DNA of 64,000 nucleotides from Pseudenterobacter timonensis (GTDB lineage Bacteria > Pseudomonadota > Gammaproteobacteria > Enterobacterales > Enterobacteriaceae): the NCBI RefSeq assembly GCF_900021175.1, contig NZ_FCOP01000010.1:258940-322939 (forward strand), read 5' to 3'. A program made the position numbers and the translations under genes. Below, piece by piece: positions 56,926-64,000 of this stretch; within the stretch, counting starts at the first letter, position 1; each line of letters opens with the position of its first letter. The notes under the pieces are model-generated. The model saw only the letters and a list, made by a program, of their open reading frames with translations, was not told where the DNA came from and searched no databases.

Positions 56926-58413
56926 ATGAACAAAGAAATTTTGGCTGTTGTTGAAGCCGTCTCCAACGAGAAAGCGCTGCCGCGTGAGAAAATTTTCGAA
57001 GCGCTGGAAAGCGCGCTGGCTACGGCAACCAAGAAAAAATACGAGCAAGAAATCGACGTTCGCGTAGAGATCGATCGTAAAAGCGGCGACTTCGACACCT
57101 TCCGTCGTTGGTTGATTGTAGAAGAAGTCACCCAGCCGACCAAAGAGATCACCCTTGAAGCCGCGCGTTTTGAGGACGAAAGCCTGAACGTGGGCGACTA
57201 CGTTGAAGATCAGATCGAGTCGGTCACCTTTGACCGTATCACCACCCAGACCGCGAAGCAGGTTATCGTACAGAAAGTACGTGAAGCCGAGCGCGCCATG
57301 GTGGTCGATCAGTTCCGCGAGCACGAAGGTGAGATCATTACCGGCGTGGTGAAAAAAGTGAACCGCGATAACATCTCTCTCGATCTGGGTAACAACGCTG
57401 AAGCGGTTATCCTGCGTGAAGATATGCTGCCGCGTGAAAACTTCCGCCCTGGCGACCGTATCCGCGGCGTGCTTTATGCCGTTCGCCCGGAAGCGCGTGG
57501 CGCGCAGCTCTTCGTCACCCGCTCCAAGCCGGAGATGCTGATTGAACTGTTCCGCATTGAAGTGCCGGAAATCGGTGAAGAAGTTATTGAGATCAAAGCG
57601 GCAGCCCGCGATCCAGGCTCCCGTGCGAAGATCGCGGTGAAAACCAACGATAAGCGTATCGATCCGGTTGGCGCTTGCGTCGGTATGCGCGGTGCGCGCG
57701 TACAGGCGGTATCTACCGAGCTGGGCGGCGAGCGTATCGACATCGTCCTCTGGGATGATAACCCGGCGCAGTTCGTGATCAACGCGATGGCACCAGCGGA
57801 TGTGGCCTCCATCGTTGTTGATGAAGATAAGCACACCATGGATATCGCCGTTGAGGCGGGTAACCTGGCGCAGGCGATTGGCCGTAACGGTCAGAACGTA
57901 CGCCTGGCGTCTCAGCTGAGCGGCTGGGAACTCAACGTCATGACCGTTGATGACCTGCAGGCGAAGCATCAGGCGGAAGCCCACGCGGCGATCGATACCT
58001 TTACCAAATATCTGGATATCGATGAAGAGTTCGCTACCGTACTGGTAGAAGAAGGCTTCTCAACCCTGGAAGAACTGGCCTATGTGCCAATGAAAGAGCT
58101 GCTGGAAATTGACGGTCTGGATGAACCAACCGTTGAAGCCCTGCGTGAACGCGCTAAAAACGCACTGACCACCCTGGCGCTGGCTCAGGAAGAGAGCCTT
58201 GGCGATAAGAAGCCGGCTGATGACCTGCTGAATCTGGAAGGTCTTGATCGTGCGGTTGCGTTCAAGCTGGCTGCCCGTGGTGTTTGTACGCTGGAAGATC
58301 TCGCTGAGCAAGGCGTTGATGACCTGGCCGATATCGACGGTTTAACCGACGAGAAAGCCGGTGAGCTCATCATGGCCGCACGTAATATTTGCTGGTTCGG
58401 CGACGAAGCGTAA
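56926..58413 (+). CDS. nusA: Transcription termination/antitermination factor NusA
   Basis: Binds RNA polymerase and acts in pausing, termination and rRNA antitermination. 495 residues: N-terminal domain (1-125), S1 (about 135-200), two KH domains (about 200-345), and two acidic repeats (about 365-490). Confidence 0.98.
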   Translation: MNKEILAVVEAVSNEKALPREKIFEALESALATATKKKYEQEIDVRVEIDRKSGDFDTFRRWLIVEEVTQPTKEITLEAARFEDESLNVGDYVEDQIESVTFDRITTQTAKQVIVQKVREAERAMVVDQFREHEGEIITGVVKKVNRDNISLDLGNNAEAVILREDMLPRENFRPGDRIRGVLYAVRPEARGAQLFVTRSKPEMLIELFRIEVPEIGEEVIEIKAAARDPGSRAKIAVKTNDKRIDPVGACVGMRGARVQAVSTELGGERIDIVLWDDNPAQFVINAMAPADVASIVVDEDKHTMDIAVEAGNLAQAIGRNGQNVRLASQLSGWELNVMTVDDLQAKHQAEAHAAIDTFTKYLDIDEEFATVLVEEGFSTLEELAYVPMKELLEIDGLDEPTVEALRERAKNALTTLALAQEESLGDKKPADDLLNLEGLDRAVAFKLAARGVCTLEDLAEQGVDDLADIDGLTDEKAGELIMAARNICWFGDEA

Positions 58414-58437
58414 TAAACTGTAGCAGGAAGGAACAGC

Positions 58438-61119
58438 ATGACTGATGTAACTGTAAAATCGCTGGCTGCTGAGATTCAGACCTCCGTGGACCGCCTGGTA
58501 CAGCAATTTGCTGATGCAGGGATCCCGAAGTCCGCTGATGACTCGGTGACCGCGCAAGAGAAACAAACCTTGTTAGCGCACCTGAACCGTGAACACGGCT
58601 CAGCGCCTGACAAGCTGACGTTGCAGCGCAAAACGCGCAGCACGTTGAACATCCCTGGTACCGGTGGTAAAAGCAAATCGGTACAAATCGAAGTCCGCAA
58701 AACGCGCACCTTTGTAAAACGTGATCCGCAAGAGGCAGAACGTCTCGCTGCGGAAGAGCAGGCACAGCGTGAAGCGGAAGAACAAGCCCAGCGTGAGGCA
58801 GAAGAACGAGCCAAACGTGAGGCAGAATTAAAAGCTGAACGTGAGGCCGCAGAAAAAGCGAAGCGTGACGCCGCTGAGAAAGCGAAGCGCGAAGCTGCGG
58901 AAAAAGACAAAGTGAGCAATCAACATACTGACGAAATGACCAAAACCGCACAGGCAGAAAAAGCCCGCCGTGAAAACGAAGCCGCCGAGCTGAAGCGCAA
59001 AGCGGAAGAAGAAGCACGTCGTAAGCTTGAAGAAGAAGCGCGCCGTGTAGCGGAAGAAGCTCGCCGTATGGCGGAAGAGAACCAGTGGACCGATAACGCT
59101 GAGCCGACTGAAGACTCCAGCGATTATCACGTCACCACTTCTCAGCATGCCCGCCAGGCTGAAGACGAAAACGATCGTGAAGTTGAAGGCGGCCGTGGCC
59201 GCACTCGCAGCACGAAAGCGGCCCGTCCGGCGAAAAAAGGCAACAAGCACTCTGAATCGAAAGCCGATCGCGAAGAAGCGCGCGCGGCAGTACGCGGCGG
59301 CAAAGGCGGCAAGCGTAAAGGTTCCTCTCTGCAGCAGGGCTTCCAGAAGCCGGCTCAGGCCGTTAACCGTGACGTGGTGATTGGCGAAACCATCACCGTG
59401 GGCGAACTGGCAAACAAGATGGCTGTTAAAGGCTCTCAGGTCATCAAAGCGATGATGAAGCTGGGCGCGATGGCGACCATCAACCAGGTTATCGACCAGG
59501 AAACCGCACAGCTGGTGGCCGAAGAGATGGGCCATAAAGTTATCCTGCGTCGTGAAAACGAGCTGGAAGAGGCGGTAATGAGCGACCGTGATACGGGCGC
59601 AGCGGCTGAACCGCGCGCGCCGGTCGTGACCATCATGGGTCACGTTGACCACGGTAAAACCTCTCTGCTGGACTACATTCGTTCAACGAAAGTGGCCTCT
59701 GGCGAAGCGGGCGGCATTACCCAGCACATCGGTGCGTACCACGTTGAAACTGACAACGGTATGATCACCTTCCTGGATACCCCTGGCCACGCCGCGTTTA
59801 CATCCATGCGTGCTCGTGGTGCGCAGGCAACGGATATCGTGGTTCTGGTTGTTGCAGCAGACGACGGCGTCATGCCGCAGACCATCGAAGCTATCCAGCA
59901 CGCGAAAGCGGCGGGTGTGCCGGTGGTGGTTGCAGTGAACAAAATCGATAAGCCGGAAGCAGATCCGGATCGCGTTAAAAACGAACTCTCCCAGTATGGC
60001 ATCCTGCCGGAAGAGTGGGGCGGCGAAAGCCAGTTCGTTCACGTATCTGCAAAAGCGGGTACCGGTATCGACGAACTGCTGGATGCTATCCTGCTGCAGG
60101 CTGAAGTACTGGAGCTGAAAGCGGTACGTAAAGGTATGGCGAGCGGCGCAGTAATCGAGTCCTTCCTGGATAAAGGTCGTGGCCCGGTAGCAACCGTTCT
60201 GGTTCGCGAAGGTACCCTGCATAAAGGCGATATCGTTCTGTGCGGCTTCGAATATGGTCGTGTCCGTGCGATGCGTAACGAACTGGGTCAGGAAGTGCTG
60301 GAAGCGGGTCCGTCCATTCCGGTGGAAATCCTCGGCCTGTCCGGCGTACCGGCTGCTGGTGACGAAGTGACCGTAGTCCGTGACGAGAAGAAAGCGCGTG
60401 AAGTGGCTCTCTATCGTCAGGGCAAATTCCGTGAAGTTAAGCTGGCGCGTCAGCAGAAATCTAAACTCGAGAACATGTTTGCTAACATGACCGAGGGCGA
60501 AGTTCACGAAGTGAACGTCGTGCTGAAAGCGGACGTACAGGGTTCTGTGGAAGCGATCTCCGACTCCCTGCTGAAACTCTCCACCGACGAAGTGAAGGTG
60601 AAGATTATCGGTTCTGGCGTGGGTGGTATCACTGAAACCGACGCAACCCTGGCTGCGGCGTCCAACGCGATTCTGGTTGGCTTTAACGTCCGTGCTGACG
60701 CTTCCGCGCGTAAAGTGATCGAAGCTGAAAGCCTGGATCTGCGCTACTACTCCGTCATCTATAACCTGATTGACGAAGTGAAAGCGGCGATGAGCGGCAT
60801 GCTCTCTCCGGAACTGAAACAGCAGATCATCGGTCTGGCTGAAGTGCGTGATGTGTTCAAATCACCGAAATTCGGTGCGATCGCGGGCTGTATGGTTACC
60901 GAAGGGATCATCAAGCGTCACAACCCAATCCGCGTTCTGCGCGACAACGTGGTTATCTATGAAGGCGAGCTGGAATCCCTGCGCCGCTTCAAAGATGACG
61001 TTAACGAAGTCCGTAACGGCATGGAATGTGGTATCGGCGTGAAGAACTACAACGACGTTCGCGTTGGCGACATGATCGAAGTGTTCGAGATCATCGAGAT
61101 CCAGCGTAGCATTGATTAA
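58438..61119 (+). CDS. infB: Translation initiation factor IF-2
   Basis: GTPase placing fMet-tRNA on the ribosome. 893 residues: small N-terminal domain, a charged repetitive region (about 100-220, [12 protein letters not shown] repeats), a second IF2N domain (about 318-368), G domain with [12 protein letters not shown], and C-terminal domains. GTG at 58912 (codon 159, KVSNQ) corresponds to the internal start of the shorter IF2 form known in E. coli. Confidence 0.98.
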   Translation: MTDVTVKSLAAEIQTSVDRLVQQFADAGIPKSADDSVTAQEKQTLLAHLNREHGSAPDKLTLQRKTRSTLNIPGTGGKSKSVQIEVRKTRTFVKRDPQEAERLAAEEQAQREAEEQAQREAEERAKREAELKAEREAAEKAKRDAAEKAKREAAEKDKVSNQHTDEMTKTAQAEKARRENEAAELKRKAEEEARRKLEEEARRVAEEARRMAEENQWTDNAEPTEDSSDYHVTTSQHARQAEDENDREVEGGRGRTRSTKAARPAKKGNKHSESKADREEARAAVRGGKGGKRKGSSLQQGFQKPAQAVNRDVVIGETITVGELANKMAVKGSQVIKAMMKLGAMATINQVIDQETAQLVAEEMGHKVILRRENELEEAVMSDRDTGAAAEPRAPVVTIMGHVDHGKTSLLDYIRSTKVASGEAGGITQHIGAYHVETDNGMITFLDTPGHAAFTSMRARGAQATDIVVLVVAADDGVMPQTIEAIQHAKAAGVPVVVAVNKIDKPEADPDRVKNELSQYGILPEEWGGESQFVHVSAKAGTGIDELLDAILLQAEVLELKAVRKGMASGAVIESFLDKGRGPVATVLVREGTLHKGDIVLCGFEYGRVRAMRNELGQEVLEAGPSIPVEILGLSGVPAAGDEVTVVRDEKKAREVALYRQGKFREVKLARQQKSKLENMFANMTEGEVHEVNVVLKADVQGSVEAISDSLLKLSTDEVKVKIIGSGVGGITETDATLAAASNAILVGFNVRADASARKVIEAESLDLRYYSVIYNLIDEVKAAMSGMLSPELKQQIIGLAEVRDVFKSPKFGAIAGCMVTEGIIKRHNPIRVLRDNVVIYEGELESLRRFKDDVNEVRNGMECGIGVKNYNDVRVGDMIEVFEIIEIQRSID

Positions 61120-61143
61120 TCCCCTGCGGATTAATTCAGAGCG

Positions 61144-61172
61144 TAGGCCGGGTTAGCGAAGCGCCACCCGGC
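61144..61172. repeat. REP element between infB and rbfA
   Basis: GCCGGGT...ACCCGGC palindrome of the same family as at 18402, here inside an operon. Confidence 0.8.
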
Positions 61173-61181
61173 ATGAATTTC

Positions 61182-61206
61182 AAAAGGGGCTTATGGCCCC
61201 TTTTTT
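61182..61206 (+). terminator. Intrinsic terminator inside the operon, before rbfA
   Basis: AAAAGGGGC/GCCCCTTTT stem with TTTTTT, ending 16 bases before the rbfA ATG. It must be partly read through unless rbfA has its own promoter. Confidence 0.8.
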
Positions 61207-61222
61207 GACTGGAGAATTTACT

Positions 61223-61624
61223 ATGGCGAAAGAATTTGGTCGCCCGCAGCGCGTGGCGCAGGAGATGCAGAAAGAGATCGCCATCATTCTGCAACGTGAA
61301 ATTAAAGATCCCCGCGTCGGCATGATGACCACTGTCTCCGGCGTGGAGATGTCCCGCGATCTGGCGTATGCCAAAGTCTTCGTGACTTTCCTGAACGATC
61401 AGGATGAAGAGGCGGTGAAGAACGGCATTAAAGCGTTGCAGGAAGCCTCTGGTTTCATCCGCTCCCTGCTGGGCAAAGCGATGCGTCTGCGTATCGTGCC
61501 GGAACTGACCTTCTTCTACGACAACTCGCTGGTGGAAGGGATGCGCATGTCTAACCTGGTGACCAGCGTGGTTAAGCAGGATGATGAGCGCCGCGTCAAC
61601 CCGGACGACAGCAAGGAGGACTAA
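61223..61624 (+). CDS. rbfA: Ribosome-binding factor A
   Basis: KH-fold protein for 16S rRNA 5' end maturation and cold growth. 133 residues from [11 protein letters not shown] with GGAG ahead; frame open ten codons further but through the terminator. Overlaps truB by one base. Confidence 0.96.
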   Translation: MAKEFGRPQRVAQEMQKEIAIILQREIKDPRVGMMTTVSGVEMSRDLAYAKVFVTFLNDQDEEAVKNGIKALQEASGFIRSLLGKAMRLRIVPELTFFYDNSLVEGMRMSNLVTSVVKQDDERRVNPDDSKED

Positions 61625-62574
61625 TGAGTCGTCCTCGTCGTCGCGGTCGCGACGTGCACGGCGTGCTGCTGCTGGATAAACCGCAGGGCGCTTCCAGCAA
61701 CGACGTGCTGCAAAAAGTAAAACGCATTTATAACGCCAACCGCGCCGGACACACTGGCGCGCTGGATCCGCTCGCCACCGGCATGCTACCGATTTGTCTG
61801 GGCGAAGCGACCAAGTTTTCCCAGTACCTGCTCGACTCCGACAAGCGTTACCGCGTTATCGCGAAGCTTGGCCAGCGCACCGATACCTCTGATGCGGATG
61901 GCCAGGTTGTGGAGGAACGTCCTGTGACCTTCAGCGCAGAGCAACTTGATGCGGCGCTGGAGAGCTTCCGTGGCGATACGCTGCAGGTGCCTTCGATGTA
62001 TTCGGCGCTGAAATATCAGGGCAAGAAGCTCTACGAATATGCGCGCCAGGGCATTGAAGTCCCGCGCGAAGCCCGTCCGATAACCGTGTATGAGCTGCTG
62101 TTTATTCGTCACGAAGGTGACGAGCTGGAGCTGGAAGTTCACTGTTCGAAAGGGACCTATATTCGTACCATTATCGACGATCTCGGTGAAAAGCTCGGTT
62201 GCGGCGCGCATGTAATCTATCTGCGTCGTCTGGCGGTCAGTAAGTATCCGGTCGATCGCATGGTGACGCTTGAGCAGCTGAACGCGCTGGTGGAACAGTC
62301 GCAGGCGCAGGAGATCCCCGCCGCCGATCTGCTCGACCCGCTGCTGATGCCGATGGACAGTCCTGCTTCGGACTATCCTGTCGTTAATATTCCGTTGACG
62401 TCGTCGGTATACTTTAAAAACGGTAATCCGGTTCGTACCACGGGGGCGCCGTTGAACGGCCTGGTACGCGTGACCGAAGGCGACGAAGGTAAATTTATCG
62501 GCATGGGTGAAATCGATGACGAAGGGCGCGTAGCGCCGCGTCGTCTGGTGGTGGAGTACCCGGTCGAAGCATGA
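61624..62574 (+). CDS. truB: tRNA pseudouridine-55 synthase
   Basis: Makes pseudouridine 55 in the T-loop of tRNAs. 316 residues, catalytic Asp48 in [10 protein letters not shown]-terminal PUA domain. Confidence 0.97.
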   Translation: MSRPRRRGRDVHGVLLLDKPQGASSNDVLQKVKRIYNANRAGHTGALDPLATGMLPICLGEATKFSQYLLDSDKRYRVIAKLGQRTDTSDADGQVVEERPVTFSAEQLDAALESFRGDTLQVPSMYSALKYQGKKLYEYARQGIEVPREARPITVYELLFIRHEGDELELEVHCSKGTYIRTIIDDLGEKLGCGAHVIYLRRLAVSKYPVDRMVTLEQLNALVEQSQAQEIPAADLLDPLLMPMDSPASDYPVVNIPLTSSVYFKNGNPVRTTGAPLNGLVRVTEGDEGKFIGMGEIDDEGRVAPRRLVVEYPVEA

Positions 62575-63000
<426 letters not shown>

Positions 63001-63017
63001 TTCTTGCGAGTTTCAGA

Positions 63018-63043
63018 AAAGGGGGCCTGATGGCCCCTTTTTT
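63018..63043 (+). terminator. Terminator after rpsO
   Basis: AAAAGGGGGCC/GGCCCCTTTT stem with TTTTTT; partial read-through to pnp is known in E. coli. Confidence 0.9.
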
Positions 63044-63086
63044 CAACCGCACCGCAGCAATTCATTAAAAACTAATGTATTGTTGC

Positions 63087-63092
63087 TATAAA
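63087..63092 (+). promoter_or_regulatory. Extended -10 of the pnp promoter
   Basis: TATAAA preceded by TGC, with a weak ATTAAA at -35; start near 63100. Confidence 0.5.
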
Positions 63093-63099
63093 TGATCTT

Positions 63100-63240
63100 C
63101 ATTGCAGAGGTTCGCGCGGCTAATGAGAGGCTTCACCCATGGGGGTGTTGGTTGTCATTAGTCGCGAGGATGCTGAAGGTCGGGGTAAACTGACAGCACG
63201 CCAGTGGGTGTGCTGTCCTTCATTAAGAAAGGATAGAATT
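63100..63240 (+). ncRNA. pnp leader, overlapping the SraG/PsrO sRNA region
   Basis: The leader contains a long hairpin at 63115-63166: a 12-bp stem CGCGGCTAATGA/TCATTAGTCGCG continued by a bulged CTTCACCC/GGGTGTTG stem. This is the position and form of the RNase III site through which PNPase destabilises its own mRNA in E. coli. The sRNA SraG/PsrO is described from this same gap; its exact ends here cannot be set. Confidence 0.6.
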
Positions 63241-64000
63241 TTGCTGAATCCGATCGTTCGTAAATTCCAGTATGGTCAGCATACCGTGACGCTGGAAACC
63301 GGCATGATGGCGCGTCAGGCGACCGCTGCCGTTATGGTTAGCATGGATGACACCGCGGTATTTGTGACCGTTGTAGGCCAGAAAAAAGCCAAGCCAGGCC
63401 AGGACTTCTTCCCGCTGACCGTTAACTACCAGGAGCGTACCTACGCTGCCGGTAAAATCCCGGGCGGCTTCTTCCGTCGTGAAGGCCGTCCAAGCGAAGG
63501 CGAAACGCTGATTGCGCGTCTGATTGACCGCCCGGTTCGCCCGCTGTTCCCGGAAGGCTTCGTTAACGAAGTGCAGGTTATCGCCACCGTAGTTTCCGTT
63601 AACCCGCAGGTTAACCCGGATATCGTGGCGATGATCGGCGCTTCCGCTGCGCTCTCCCTGTCTGGCATTCCGTTCAACGGCCCAATCGGTGCCGCGCGCG
63701 TCGGTTACATCAATGACCAGTACGTACTGAACCCGACCCAGGAAGAGCTGAAAGCGAGCAAGCTGGATCTGGTGGTTGCTGGTACCGAAGCGGCAGTGCT
63801 GATGGTTGAATCCGAAGCGGAACTGCTGAGCGAAGACCAGATGCTGGGCGCGGTGGTCTTTGGCCACGAGCAGCAGCAGGTGGTTATCCAGAACATTAAC
63901 GATCTGGTGAAAGAAGCGGGTAAACCGCGTTGGGACTGGCAGCCAGAAGCGGCCAACGAAGCGCTGAACGCGCGCGTTGCAGCCCTGGCGGAATCCCGTC
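63241..64000 (+). CDS. pnp: Polynucleotide phosphorylase, 3' end cut by window edge
   Basis: Phosphorolytic 3'-5' exoribonuclease of the degradosome. First 253 of about 711 residues, from a TTG start ([12 protein letters not shown]) preceded by AAAGGAT, the E. coli start. The first RNase PH domain with [12 protein letters not shown] and [15 protein letters not shown] is complete. Confidence 0.97.
   Translation, partial: MLNPIVRKFQYGQHTVTLETGMMARQATAAVMVSMDDTAVFVTVVGQKKAKPGQDFFPLTVNYQERTYAAGKIPGGFFRREGRPSEGETLIARLIDRPVRPLFPEGFVNEVQVIATVVSVNPQVNPDIVAMIGASAALSLSGIPFNGPIGAARVGYINDQYVLNPTQEELKASKLDLVVAGTEAAVLMVESEAELLSEDQMLGAVVFGHEQQQVVIQNINDLVKEAGKPRWDWQPEAANEALNARVAALAESR

Noticed and set aside
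56467..57984. Open frame antisense to rimP-nusA (505 codons)
   Set aside because: Crosses two real genes and their gap; no protein family fits.

Overview
The window is a stretch of core chromosome from a member of the Enterobacteriaceae, most likely from the Enterobacter/Klebsiella side of the family. Nearly every protein reads as a close orthologue of an E. coli gene of the same length. The gene strings (yrbG-kdsDC-lptCAB-rpoN-hpf-ptsN-rapZ-npr, mlaFEDCB, rplU-rpmA-yhbE-obgE, metY-rimP-nusA-infB-rbfA-truB-rpsO-pnp) are those of the E. coli 70-72 min region. Family and length comparisons are from memory of the families, not from a search. I see no prophage, insertion sequence, integrase, CRISPR array or rRNA.

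Layout. 1-2780: codBA (cytosine uptake and deamination, reverse strand) behind a PurR-type operator. 2796-8684: gltBD (glutamate synthase), with a 680-base leader region shared with divergent yhcC. 10367-22446: a block that in E. coli lies mostly near 96 min (ahr, yjgM, yjgN, valS, holC, pepA, lptF, lptG), plus a one-chain dihydroxyacetone kinase; here it sits between yhcC and arcB, which are neighbours in E. coli. 22579-28600: arcB, the convergent small RNA arcZ, elbB-mtgA, and the nitrogen phosphotransferase genes npr, rapZ, ptsN with hpf. 28604-34467: rpoN and the LPS transport and Kdo genes. 34715-39509: Mla phospholipid transport, ibaG and murA. 39735-44292: sfsB, ispB, ribosomal proteins L21 and L27, yhbE, obgE. 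44331-47469: dacB followed by a PmrA/PmrB-type two-component system that E. coli lacks at this site. 47717-56237: greA, yhbY, rlmE, ftsH, folP, glmM, secG, tRNA-Leu(GAG), argG, initiator tRNA. 56446-64000: the nusA-infB operon through rpsO to a truncated pnp.

How it fits together. Much of the window serves the envelope: LptB/A/C and LptF/G form most of the LPS export machine, KdsC/KdsD make Kdo, Mla returns phospholipids, MurA, GlmM, MtgA and DacB serve peptidoglycan, and IspB makes the quinone side chain. A second theme is nitrogen and carbon control: GltBD, RpoN, PtsN/Npr, RapZ, ArgG and CodBA. A third is transcription and translation: NusA, IF2, RimP, RbfA, TruB, S15, L21, L27, GreA, ObgE, RlmE, Hpf, ValS and two tRNAs.

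No undescribed multi-gene system stands out. The observations most worth a second look are the relocated 12 kb block with the extra kinase, the dacB-pmrA-pmrB arrangement, the broken N-terminal extension of gltB that leaves a possible leader peptide, a tiny reading frame abutting the GTG start of lptF, and several RNA leaders and extragenic palindromes.
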